From: an uncultured Ruminococcus sp.
GTDB lineage: Bacteria > Bacillota > Clostridia > Lachnospirales > Lachnospiraceae
DNA length: 64,000 nucleotides
Assembly: GCA_900066355.1 (NCBI GenBank)
Contig: FMEL01000005.1
Coordinates: 1 to 64,000 of the forward strand
Direction: 5' to 3'
Both the position numbers and the translations under genes were made by a program. The notes under the pieces are model-generated. The model saw nothing but the letters and a program-made list of their open reading frames with translations, did no database searches and was not told the DNA's origin. Position 1 is the first letter of the stretch; each line of letters starts with the position of its first letter. Below, piece by piece: positions 26,791-35,213 of the stretch.

Positions 26791-27399
26791 ATGGGAAAGA
26801 TTCATAATGTAGAAAAAATGACCGACAACCGTTTTGTCAATCTGTATCATGTAGATGCGACCAGCATACACAACACTCCGGTATCATATTATGTGGCATC
26901 CAGAGCTAAAGATGTACCCTCATTAAAACTTAAGACCGGGCGTAACGATCCGGATGGTGTGATCATCTACAGCATTTACGGAGAAAAAAGGGACAAAGTC
27001 GTTTTGGTGCGCCAGTACCGCTATACACTTGGCGACTACATTTATGAATTTCCGGCAGGTCTGGTAGAGCCGAACGAAGATTTTCATGAAGGCGCAGTCC
27101 GTGAAATGTATGAAGAAACAGGACTGAAATTCGAACCTCTGAAAGTTAATCCGGCATTTGAAAAGCCATATTTTACAACGGTTGGTATGACTGACGAATC
27201 ATGCGCGACAGTTTATGGATACGCAAGCGGTGAGATCAGCAAGGAAGCACAGGAAGATACCGAAGAAATTGAAGTCGTCCTGGCAGACCGCGATGAAGTA
27301 AAACGAATCCTCAAAGAAGAGCGAGTGGCAATCATGTGTGCGTATATGCTGATGCACTTTCTCAAAGATAAAGAACCATTTGCATTCCTCGAAGAATGA
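26791..27399 (+). CDS. NUDIX hydrolase (ADP-ribose pyrophosphatase-like)
   Basis: 202 residues from ATG 26791, preceded by AAGAGGAAA. A complete Nudix box runs from GLVEPNEDFHEGAV to REMYEETGL (Gx5Ex7REUxEExGU). Upstream of the box, VVLVRQYRYTLGDYIYEFPAG is typical of ADP-ribose or nucleotide-sugar pyrophosphatases. The precise substrate is not determined. Stands alone between a terminator and the PTS promoter. Confidence 0.88.
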   Translation: MGKIHNVEKMTDNRFVNLYHVDATSIHNTPVSYYVASRAKDVPSLKLKTGRNDPDGVIIYSIYGEKRDKVVLVRQYRYTLGDYIYEFPAGLVEPNEDFHEGAVREMYEETGLKFEPLKVNPAFEKPYFTTVGMTDESCATVYGYASGEISKEAQEDTEEIEVVLADRDEVKRILKEERVAIMCAYMLMHFLKDKEPFAFLEE

Positions 27400-27511
27400 G
27401 GACAGACTGCATATTATACCAGTGAAAATCACGGATTGCAGTCGAAATATACCGATGCATAAAAGGTATAAAAAAACATCATAAAAACTATAAAACTACA
27501 AAAAGAGCGGG

Positions 27512-27541
27512 TTGACAAATTCTCTGAGACCATGTTATATT
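27512..27541 (+). promoter_or_regulatory. Promoter of the sugar PTS operon
   Basis: TTGACA (27512-27517), 18-bp spacer, TATATT (27536-27541). Followed by a long untranslated leader with an antiterminator target. Confidence 0.7.
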
Positions 27542-27551
27542 CTATTTGGTT

Positions 27552-27626
27552 GTAGTGTGTAACTCGATTTAGGAGGCATTAACTATACATAACAAGGAGT
27601 GTTTATGTATGTTAGTGCCTTTTTTT
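27552..27626 (+). promoter_or_regulatory. RAT-like antiterminator target and terminator of the PTS leader
   Basis: GTGTGTAACTCGATTTAGG plus AGGCATTAACT resembles the ribonucleic antiterminator of GlcT-controlled ptsG leaders. It overlaps the 5' strand of a terminator: GGCATTAACTATACATAA pairs with TTATGTATGTTAGTGCC, followed by TTTTTTT (27575-27626). The operon also encodes a CAT-domain antiterminator, so this is a coherent self-regulated switch. RAT identification is by similarity from memory. Confidence 0.7.
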
Positions 27627-27698
27627 GTACAAAAACCGGTTAAAAAGCGCTTTTATATGTACTCACTTCTGGAAAAATATACAGAAGGAGAGTCTCAA

Positions 27699-29867
27699 AT
27701 GAAAGACAAGATTTTTAGTGTTTTACAGCGAGTAGGAAGAAGCTTTATGCTTCCGATCGCGATCCTTCCGGTAGCCGGACTTCTTCTTGGTATCGGAAGT
27801 TCTTTCACAAATGCAACGACGATTGAGACATACGGACTGACAAAGATCCTGGGCGACGGAACACTGCTTCATTCCCTGCTGGTGATCATGAACAGTGTCG
27901 GAAGTGCAGTATTTAATAACCTTCCGCTGATCTTTGCAGTTGGTGTTGCCATTGGTATGGCACAAAAAGAAAAAGAAGTTGCAGCTTTGTCCTCAGTAAT
28001 TGCATTTTTTGTAATGAATACTGCGATCAATGCGATGCTGACGATTACAGGACAGATCCTTGATAATGGCGAGATCGCAGAAAGTGTTCTGGAAGGAACG
28101 ATCACTTCTGTCTGCGGTATTCAGTCCTTACAGATGGGTGTGTTTGGCGGTATTATCGTAGGTCTGGGAGTTGCAGCCCTGCATAACAGATTCTACAAGA
28201 TAAAGCTTCCGAATGCGCTGTCATTCTTTGGAGGAACCCGTTTTGTACCGATTATTTCCACAATCGTGTATATGTTTGTCGGAATCCTTCTTTACTTTGT
28301 ATGGCCGGTAGTTCAGACCGGAATTTACGCTCTGGGCGGTCTGGTAACAGGCTCCGGCTATGTGGGAACACTGATTTTTGGTCTGATCAAACGTGCACTG
28401 ATTCCGTTCGGTCTGCACCACGTATTCTATATGCCATTCTGGCAGACAGCCGTTGGCGGTACGATGGAAGTAGCAGGACAGATGGTACAGGGCGGTCAGA
28501 ATATTTTCTTTGCGCAGCTTGCTGACTCTGCAAACATTGCACATTTCAGCGCAGATGCGACAAGATACTTCTCCGGAGAGTTCATTTTCATGATCTTCGG
28601 TCTTCCGGGTGCGGCACTTGCTATGTATCAGTGTGCAAAACCTGAGAAGAAAAAAGCAGCAGGCGGTCTCCTTCTGTCTGCAGCACTTGCATGTATGGCA
28701 ACCGGAATTACCGAGCCGCTGGAATTTTCTTTCCTTTTCGTGGCTCCGGCATTGTTTGCTGTTCAGGTTGTTCTGGCAGGTACGGCATACATGATCGCAC
28801 ATATGTTAAATATTGCCGTAGGACTGACTTTCTCCGGTGGTCTCCTCGACTTTTTCCTGTTTGGTATTCTTCAGGGAAATGCAAAGACAAGCTGGATAAG
28901 AGTTATCCCGGTTGGTATTATTTATTTCTTCTTATATTATTTCATTTTCAAATTCATGATCAAAAAGTTCGATTTCAAAACTCCTGGTCGTGAAGATGAG
29001 GATGTAGAAACCAAGCTTTATACAAAGGCTGATGTAAATGCCCGCAGAGAAGCACAGAACGGTGAGGACGGAGCTGCGATTTCCGATCCTGTCAGCGAGG
29101 CAATCACACAAGGTCTTGGCGGTAAGAAAAATATCAACGATGTAGACTGCTGTGCAACACGTCTTCGCTGCACAGTGAGGGATGCATCTCTGGTAAATGA
29201 TGGTATCTTAAAGGCAACAGGTGCATCCGGTGTCGTACACAAGGGACTTGGTGTGCAGGTCATTTACGGACCGAATGTAACCGTGATCAAATCAAATTTG
29301 GAAGATTATCTGGAAACAGCACCAGACACTCTGGAAACACCTGCAGAAACTTCTGAGACAGCACCGGAAAGTGAACAGAAAGAAGAAGCTGAGCGTAAAG
29401 TCATTGACCGCATTGTAATCTCAAGCCCGATTACAGGTACGGCAGCAGATCTTGCAACCGCACCGGATGAGGCTTTTGCTGAGAAAATGATGGGTGACGG
29501 CGCAGTGGTTACACCGGAAGATCCGTATGTACGTGCTCCGGAAGACGGAGAAGTTGCCTTTGTCTTTGATACCAAACATGCAATTGGATTTGTAACAGAA
29601 TCCGGAATCAGTCTTCTGATTCATGTTGGAATTGATACTGTTAAATTAAATGGTGAGGGATTTGAGGCACTGGTAGAAAGTGGTCAGGAAGTGAAGAAGG
29701 GAGATCCGATGCTGAAACTGGATCTCGATTATCTGAGCAAAAATGCACCTTCTATTGTTTCTCCTGTTCTTTGTACAGAACTGGAGGATAACCAGAGAAT
29801 CCATCTGCTGAATGAGGGTCAGGTCAAAGCCGGAGAGCCGCTTTTCGAAATCGAGGTTCTTCAGTAA
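27699..29867 (+). CDS. ptsG: PTS glucose-type EIICBA transporter
   Basis: 722 residues from ATG 27699 (AGAAGGAGAG upstream); the longer frame from 27609 begins inside the terminator and is rejected. EIIC membrane domain about residues 1-420 (starting IFSVLQRVGRSFMLPIAILP), EIIB about 450-540 with phospho-accepting cysteine in DVDCCATRLRC, acidic/Ala-Thr linker about 545-575, and EIIA about 580-720 with active-site histidine in LLIHVGIDTVKLNGEGF. Imports and phosphorylates a hexose of the glucose/N-acetylglucosamine class; glucose is the default inference because of the GlcT-like partner. First gene of the PTS operon. Confidence 0.88.
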   Translation: MKDKIFSVLQRVGRSFMLPIAILPVAGLLLGIGSSFTNATTIETYGLTKILGDGTLLHSLLVIMNSVGSAVFNNLPLIFAVGVAIGMAQKEKEVAALSSVIAFFVMNTAINAMLTITGQILDNGEIAESVLEGTITSVCGIQSLQMGVFGGIIVGLGVAALHNRFYKIKLPNALSFFGGTRFVPIISTIVYMFVGILLYFVWPVVQTGIYALGGLVTGSGYVGTLIFGLIKRALIPFGLHHVFYMPFWQTAVGGTMEVAGQMVQGGQNIFFAQLADSANIAHFSADATRYFSGEFIFMIFGLPGAALAMYQCAKPEKKKAAGGLLLSAALACMATGITEPLEFSFLFVAPALFAVQVVLAGTAYMIAHMLNIAVGLTFSGGLLDFFLFGILQGNAKTSWIRVIPVGIIYFFLYYFIFKFMIKKFDFKTPGREDEDVETKLYTKADVNARREAQNGEDGAAISDPVSEAITQGLGGKKNINDVDCCATRLRCTVRDASLVNDGILKATGASGVVHKGLGVQVIYGPNVTVIKSNLEDYLETAPDTLETPAETSETAPESEQKEEAERKVIDRIVISSPITGTAADLATAPDEAFAEKMMGDGAVVTPEDPYVRAPEDGEVAFVFDTKHAIGFVTESGISLLIHVGIDTVKLNGEGFEALVESGQEVKKGDPMLKLDLDYLSKNAPSIVSPVLCTELEDNQRIHLLNEGQVKAGEPLFEIEVLQ

Positions 29868-29895
29868 GAACTGCCCGGATGGGGAAAAGATACGG

Positions 29896-30735
29896 ATGTT
29901 GTACAGGATAGCAAAAATTTTAAATCATAATTCCTTTATGGGAATTTCGGACGAAAACAATCAGGAATGTCTGGTTATGGGAAAGGGTGTGGCTTTTGGC
30001 AAAAAGGTCGGACAGACCGTGTCGGTTGCCACAGAAGCAAAGGTTTATTCTCTGAAGGAGATGACGGAGAGAGGTGATGCCAAAGATATCATCAAATCCG
30101 TTTCGCCGCTCTGTCTCGAGCTTGCGAATGAAGTGCTGAGCCGGGCAGAAAAAGAATTCGAAAAAGTAGACCGCACGATACTTTTTACCATGGCAGATCA
30201 TCTTGATTTTGCAATCCGCCGTATTCAGAATGGTGAGCAGATCAGCAATCCTCTGACAGATGACATCCGTGTCATGTTTTATAAAGAATATAAGGTGGCA
30301 TCCTGTATCCGAGAGCTTCTTAAGGAAAAATTGCAGATGGAGATCGATGACCATGAGATCGGATATATTGCACTTCATGTACATGCCGCAGTTGTAGACG
30401 AAAATGTCTCACAGGCAATGGAGATCGCAAGGACTGTCCGAGAATGTATTTCCCTGGTCGAGAAGGAAACAGGAAATTCCATCGATGTCATGTCTCTCGG
30501 CTATAATCGTCTGATGAACCATGTACGATACATGGTTGCAAGAGCGATTCATGGCGAGAAACTGAAAATGAATCTGAATGAATATATGTCTGTGAAGTTT
30601 CCGGGACCGTATATGGCAGCGGAGCGTATCTGCCGCCAGATGGAAAAAAGCCTGAAGCTTCCGGTTCCGGATATCGAGATCGGATATCTCGCCATGCATC
30701 TTGAGAGAATGCTTGATACCAATGTGAATGAGTAA
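29896..30735 (+). CDS. glcT: BglG/GlcT-family transcription antiterminator
   Basis: 279 residues from ATG 29896 (the ORF extends upstream to 29812 but that part overlaps the EIICBA gene). N-terminal CAT RNA-binding domain (MLYRIAKILNHNSFMGI, with VMGKGVAFGKKVGQ) followed by two PRD domains with phosphorylatable histidines (DHLDFAIRR, IGYIALHVHAA in PRD1; NHVRYMVARA, IGYLAMHLERM in PRD2). When sugar is present the protein binds the RAT in the operon leader and prevents termination. The gene name GlcT is by context; LicT-like family members are equally similar in layout. Confidence 0.85.
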   Translation: MLYRIAKILNHNSFMGISDENNQECLVMGKGVAFGKKVGQTVSVATEAKVYSLKEMTERGDAKDIIKSVSPLCLELANEVLSRAEKEFEKVDRTILFTMADHLDFAIRRIQNGEQISNPLTDDIRVMFYKEYKVASCIRELLKEKLQMEIDDHEIGYIALHVHAAVVDENVSQAMEIARTVRECISLVEKETGNSIDVMSLGYNRLMNHVRYMVARAIHGEKLKMNLNEYMSVKFPGPYMAAERICRQMEKSLKLPVPDIEIGYLAMHLERMLDTNVNE

Positions 30736-30768
30736 AAATAAAAATATAATATAAAAGGAGATAAAATT

Positions 30769-31026
30769 ATGAAAACATTCGAGTACACAATCAAAGACGA
30801 ACTGGGAATCCATGCAAGACCGGCAGGACTTCTTGTAAAAGAAGCCAAAAAATTTGAGTCTGAATGCACCATCACAAAAGATGGCAAAACAAAGAAACTG
30901 ACACAGCTTATGATGCTGATGTCCCTCGGTGTAAAACAGGGCGATACTGTAACAGTATCCGTAGACGGAGCTGATGAAGATGCAGCAGTTGCAGCACTGA
31001 AAGAATTCTTTGAAAACAACTTATAA
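30769..31026 (+). CDS. ptsH: Phosphocarrier protein HPr
   Basis: 85 residues. Phosphotransfer histidine at residue 15 in GIHARPAG. Carries phosphate from Enzyme I to EIIA. In the usual regulatory position (46) this protein has glutamine (KKLTQLMMLMSLG), not the serine phosphorylated by HPr kinase in Firmicutes. Ribosome binding site AAAAGGAG. Between glcT and ptsI. Confidence 0.95.
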   Translation: MKTFEYTIKDELGIHARPAGLLVKEAKKFESECTITKDGKTKKLTQLMMLMSLGVKQGDTVTVSVDGADEDAAVAALKEFFENNL

Positions 31027-31084
31027 TTCACCGGAATGATCATATTTACTTTTGGCAGATGTGAATTCAGGGAGGAAATAAGAA

Positions 31085-32713
31085 ATGCAGTGTTTTCAGG
31101 GAAAATCTGTATATAAGGGAATCGCAATGGGACCTGTTGTGGTTCTCAGGAAAAATGATTATCAGGTAAAACGTACCAGAATCGAAGACGCAGAGGCAGA
31201 AGCAGCACGTGTGGACGTGGCACTGAAAGCTTCTCAGGAGCAGCTTCAGAAACTTTACGACAAAGCAGTCAAAGAAGTCGGAGAGGCCAGCGCGGCAATC
31301 TTCGAAGTACATCAGATGATGCTGGAGGATGAGGACTATCTGGAAGCAATCCAGAGCATGATCCGCACCGAACAGGTCAATGCCGAGTATGCCGTTGCAG
31401 TTACCGGCGATAACTTTGCAGAAATGTTTGCTTCCATGGATGATGATTACATGAAAGCACGTTCCGCGGACATTAAGGACATTTCCGAGCGCCTTGTCCG
31501 CAACTTAAGTGGTCAGGGAGATGTGGACTTAAGCTCGATCGAACCGTCTGTGATCGTTGCAGATGATTTAAGTCCGAGTGAGACTGTACAGATGGATAAG
31601 GACAAGATCCTTGCATTTGTAACAGTTCATGGTTCTACAAATTCTCATACTGCAATCCTTGCACGTATGATGAATATTCCGGCATTGATTGGTGTGAAGA
31701 TGAATCTGGAAGAACTTCAGACCGGAATGACTGCTGTTGTAGATGGTTTTGGGGGAAAAGTGACTTTTGAGCCGGATGAAGAACTCAAAGCACAGACTGA
31801 AGCCAGAATGCAGGAAGAAGAAGAAAAACTGAAACTTCTTCAGGAACTCAAAGGCAAAGAAAACATTACTCTGGATGGCCGCAAAATCAATATCTATGCA
31901 AATATCGGAAGTGTTGGCGATATCGGTTATGTAATGGAAAACGATGCCGGCGGAATCGGACTTTTCAGAAGTGAATTCCTGTATCTCGGAAGAAATGATT
32001 TCCCGACAGAGGAAGAGCAGTTCCAGGCATATAAACAGGCTGTACAGATGATGGCAGGAAAGAAAGTGATCATCCGTACACTGGATATCGGAGCTGACAA
32101 GCAGGTGGATTATTTTAATCTCGGAAACGAGGACAACCCGGCAATGGGGTACCGTGCGATCCGTATTTGTCTGAAACAGCCGGAGATCTTTAAGACACAG
32201 CTTCGTGCACTTCTCCGTGCAGCTGTTTATGGAAATCTTTCTATTATGTATCCGATGATCACCTCTACCGAAGAAGTAAAACGAATCTATGAAATCGTTG
32301 CAGAAGTAGAAGAAGAGCTGAAAGCACAGGAAATTCAGTACAAGATTCCGGAGCAGGGAATCATGATCGAAACTCCTGCAGCAGCAATCATCAGTGACAG
32401 ACTTGCAGAGATGGTAGACTTCTTCAGTATCGGAACCAACGATCTGACACAGTATACTCTGGCAATCGACCGTCAGAATGAAAAACTTGACGAGTTCTAC
32501 AATCCACATCATGAGGCACTTCTCCGCATGATCCAGATGGTAGTGGATAATGCGCACAAGTGCGGTAAATGGGCCGGTATCTGTGGAGAACTTGGTGCAG
32601 ACGTGACTCTGACAGAGCAGTTTGTACGCATGGGACTGGATGAGCTTTCCGTAGCACCGTCCATGGTTCTGAAGCTTCGTAAGATTGTAAGAGAGATGAA
32701 AGTGGAAGAATAA
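31085..32713 (+). CDS. ptsI: PTS Enzyme I (phosphoenolpyruvate-protein phosphotransferase)
   Basis: 542 residues. Phosphorylates HPr with PEP. N-terminal helical HPr-binding region (about 20-140), phosphohistidine domain with GSTNSHTAILARMMNIPAL (about 182-200), and C-terminal PEP-binding TIM barrel with RTLDIGADKQ and GIGLFRSEFLYL. GGGAGGAAA precedes the ATG. Last gene of the PTS operon. Confidence 0.95.
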   Translation: MQCFQGKSVYKGIAMGPVVVLRKNDYQVKRTRIEDAEAEAARVDVALKASQEQLQKLYDKAVKEVGEASAAIFEVHQMMLEDEDYLEAIQSMIRTEQVNAEYAVAVTGDNFAEMFASMDDDYMKARSADIKDISERLVRNLSGQGDVDLSSIEPSVIVADDLSPSETVQMDKDKILAFVTVHGSTNSHTAILARMMNIPALIGVKMNLEELQTGMTAVVDGFGGKVTFEPDEELKAQTEARMQEEEEKLKLLQELKGKENITLDGRKINIYANIGSVGDIGYVMENDAGGIGLFRSEFLYLGRNDFPTEEEQFQAYKQAVQMMAGKKVIIRTLDIGADKQVDYFNLGNEDNPAMGYRAIRICLKQPEIFKTQLRALLRAAVYGNLSIMYPMITSTEEVKRIYEIVAEVEEELKAQEIQYKIPEQGIMIETPAAAIISDRLAEMVDFFSIGTNDLTQYTLAIDRQNEKLDEFYNPHHEALLRMIQMVVDNAHKCGKWAGICGELGADVTLTEQFVRMGLDELSVAPSMVLKLRKIVREMKVEE

Positions 32714-32798
32714 GTAATATAGTGGATAAATAATATTTGTCCGATATGAAAGTGTGGATAAGCATTTTTTTATCGGGCAGTATTTTTTGAAAAAATAT

Positions 32799-32869
32799 CA
32801 AATTGAAAACCGTTTTCATATTGACACGAAATCAGAATGTGCTATAATATGAAAACGGTTTTCAATTTG
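32799..32869 (+). promoter_or_regulatory. Zur/Fur-type double operator flanking the zinc-operon promoter
   Basis: Promoter TTGACA (32821-32826), 16-bp spacer, TATAAT (32843-32848). Two near-perfect 7-1-7 palindromes, TGAAAACCGTTTTCA (32804-32818) and TGAAAACGGTTTTCA (32850-32864), lie just upstream of the -35 and just after the -10. They are themselves inverted relative to one another within a 24-bp inverted repeat (32799-32822, 32846-32869). Position and context (Fur-family regulator plus zinc importer) support a Zur operator. Confidence 0.75.
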
Positions 32870-32925
32870 CATAAAGTATAAAATGTAGATTTATTTGCCG
32901 GAAATTCCGGTGGAAGGAAGATATT

Positions 32926-33390
32926 ATGGGAACGAAAGCACCTTATCAGACAAAGCAGATGAAACAGATTTTGTCCTACCTGCAGACCGTAGAGGGGACG
33001 CATGTGACTGTTGCGGATGTCTGTTGTTATTTTAAAGAGCAGGGAATTACGATCGGAACGACGACTGTCTACCGAAACCTTGAAAAGATGGTAGAGCAGG
33101 GGATGGTTGCGAAGTACAACGTAGATGGAACGAGCAGTGCCTGTTTTGAATATCTCGGGGCAGAGGAGCATTGCCACAAGACCTCCTGTTTTCACTGCAA
33201 ATGTGAAAAATGTGGCAAACTGATTCATCTTCACTGCGAGGATGTGGTTAAACTGGAGCAGCATCTGATGGACAGCCACGGATTCCGGATGGATCCGTGC
33301 AGAACTGTTTTTTATGGTCTCTGTGAAGAGTGCAGGAGTGCGGAAGATGGAGAGAAAGAATCAGAGACAGTACACATACGTTCAAAATAA
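32926..33390 (+). CDS. zur: Fur-family regulator, probably Zur (zinc uptake repressor)
   Basis: 154 residues. N-terminal winged-helix with ITIGTTTVYRNLEKM (about 42-56). C-terminal metal domain with SCFHCKCEKCGKLIHLHC and a second Cys pair (GLCEEC), the structural zinc site typical of Fur/Zur proteins. ACATG start preceded by GTGGAAGGAAG. First gene of an operon with a zinc ABC importer; regulation by its own operators is inferred. PerR or Fur identity cannot be excluded from sequence alone. Confidence 0.85.
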   Translation: MGTKAPYQTKQMKQILSYLQTVEGTHVTVADVCCYFKEQGITIGTTTVYRNLEKMVEQGMVAKYNVDGTSSACFEYLGAEEHCHKTSCFHCKCEKCGKLIHLHCEDVVKLEQHLMDSHGFRMDPCRTVFYGLCEECRSAEDGEKESETVHIRSK

Positions 33391-33428
33391 GAGAGAGTAA
33401 CAGTGTTATAGAAGAAAGAGAGCAGAAA

Positions 33429-34430
33429 ATGAAAAAATTGATCATGGGTTCGCTGGCAATTTTGCTGGGTGTGCTGAGCATCAGTATTCCGTTTGCGGGA
33501 ATACACACAGCGGAAGCAAAGACAACAGAAAATACAGATAAAAAACTGAACATTGCAACGACCATCTTTCCGGAATATGACTGGACAAGAGCCATTTTGG
33601 GTGACCGGGCAGATGACGTGAACCTGACTATGCTCCTTGATAACGGTACAGATCTCCACAGCTTTCAGCCGGCAGTCAAGGATATTATGAAGGTTTCAAG
33701 CTGTGACCTTCTGATCTATGTGGGTGGTGAATCTGACCAGTGGATCGAGGATGCTCTGGAATCTGCGCAGAACAAAGATATGAAGACGATCAATCTGATG
33801 GAGGTTCTTGGTGATTCGATCAAAGAAGAGGAAACAGTTGAGGGTATGCAGGAGAGTGAACACGATCATGATCACGAGGACGAAGAAGAAAAGGAATATG
33901 ACGAGCATGTCTGGACGTCTATGAGAAATGCCGAAGTGATCTGCGATGCGATTGCGGAAACTCTTGAAGAAATGGATCCGGAGAATAAAGAAATCTATCA
34001 GTCCAATGCAGAAACTTACAAAGAAAAACTTTCTGCGCTGGACGAAGCATATCAGGAAACTGTTAACAATGCAAAGCAGAAAACACTGGTGTTTGCGGAT
34101 CGTTTTCCATTCCGTTATCTGGTAGACGATTATGACCTCAGTTATTATGCGGCATTTTCCGGATGTTCCGCAGAATCCGAGGCAAGTTTTAAGACAGTTA
34201 CTTTTCTTGCGGGAAAAGTGGATGAACTCGGGGTTCAGAGTGTGTTGACGATGGAAAAATCGGATGACCGGATTGCACAGACTGTTATTGAGAATACCAA
34301 AGCAAAAGATCAGAAGATTTTACAGCTTAATTCCATGCAGTCGATCACATCAGAAGAAATTGCAGATGGAGCAACGTATCTTTCCGTGATGGAAGACAAT
34401 CTGAGGGTTCTGAAGGAAGCACTGAACTAA
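33429..34430 (+). CDS. znuA: Zinc ABC transporter substrate-binding protein (ZnuA/AdcA-like)
   Basis: 333 residues from ATG 33429, which begins a signal peptide (MKKLIMGSLAILLGVLSIS); the ORF extends further upstream but overlaps the regulator. Cluster A-1 fold: IATTIFPEYDWTRAIL, NGTDLHSFQP metal ligand region, a His/Asp/Glu-rich loop (SEHDHDHEDEEEKEYDEHV, about 145-163) diagnostic for zinc. DRFPFRYL and YYAAFSGCSAESE follow. No lipobox cysteine is present. ABC ATPase and permease follow. Confidence 0.9.
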   Translation: MKKLIMGSLAILLGVLSISIPFAGIHTAEAKTTENTDKKLNIATTIFPEYDWTRAILGDRADDVNLTMLLDNGTDLHSFQPAVKDIMKVSSCDLLIYVGGESDQWIEDALESAQNKDMKTINLMEVLGDSIKEEETVEGMQESEHDHDHEDEEEKEYDEHVWTSMRNAEVICDAIAETLEEMDPENKEIYQSNAETYKEKLSALDEAYQETVNNAKQKTLVFADRFPFRYLVDDYDLSYYAAFSGCSAESEASFKTVTFLAGKVDELGVQSVLTMEKSDDRIAQTVIENTKAKDQKILQLNSMQSITSEEIADGATYLSVMEDNLRVLKEALN

Positions 34431-34501
34431 GAGGATGACCGGACAGAAGCAAAAATCTGTCTGTTTGAAATAACAAACTGTCCATGACAGGAGGGACAAG
34501 A

Positions 34502-35212
34502 ATGGCACAGCTTACATGCAAAAACCTTACACTGGGATATGACAACCGGGCGATTCAGGAAGATTTGAATTTCTCCATTGATGCAGGTGATTACCTCTGT
34601 ATCGTCGGTGAAAACGGTTCCGGTAAGTCTACTTTGATGAAAACATTACTTCATTTGCAGCCGCCGATCAGCGGAAGTATTGAACTTGGTGATGGATTAA
34701 AGAAAAACGAGATCGGTTATCTGCCGCAGCAGACACTGGTACAGAGAGATTTTCCGGCATCGGTACGTGAGATCGTGCTTTCCGGGTGTCAGAGTCGGTG
34801 CGGATTGCGTCCTTTCTATAACAAAGAAGAAAAAATGGTCGCACAGAAAGCAATGGAAAAAATGATGATTCAGGATCTTGCAGATCAGTGTTATCGTGAA
34901 CTTTCCGGTGGACAGCAGCAAAGGGTACTTCTTGCAAGAGCACTTTGTGCTGCACAGAAAATCCTGCTTCTTGATGAGCCGGTGTCCGGTCTGGACCCAC
35001 GTGTGACCGCAGAAATGTATCAGTTGATCAAAGACCTGAATAAAAAAGACGGAATTACGATCATCATGATCTCACATGATATTGCAGCGGCAGTTAAATA
35101 TGCGACACATATTCTTCATATCGGAGAACACTGCTTCTTCGGAACGAAGAAACAGTATCTGCAGAGCAGTCTGGGCAAAGCATTTACCGGACAGGAAGGA
35201 GAGGATGAGTAA
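34502..35212 (+). CDS. znuC: Zinc ABC transporter ATP-binding protein
   Basis: 236 residues from ATG 34502 (CAGGAGGGACAAG upstream). Walker A GENGSGKST (about 38-46), signature LSGGQQQRVLLARAL, Walker B ILLLDEPVSGLDP, switch histidine in MISHDI. Drives zinc import with the adjacent permease. Confidence 0.9.
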   Translation: MAQLTCKNLTLGYDNRAIQEDLNFSIDAGDYLCIVGENGSGKSTLMKTLLHLQPPISGSIELGDGLKKNEIGYLPQQTLVQRDFPASVREIVLSGCQSRCGLRPFYNKEEKMVAQKAMEKMMIQDLADQCYRELSGGQQQRVLLARALCAAQKILLLDEPVSGLDPRVTAEMYQLIKDLNKKDGITIIMISHDIAAAVKYATHILHIGEHCFFGTKKQYLQSSLGKAFTGQEGEDE

Positions 35213-35213
35213 G

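Noticed and set aside
27609..27698. Upstream extension of the EIICBA gene to ATG 27609
   Set aside because: Begins within the RAT-controlled terminator; the start at 27699 matches the family N-terminus and has a strong ribosome binding site.
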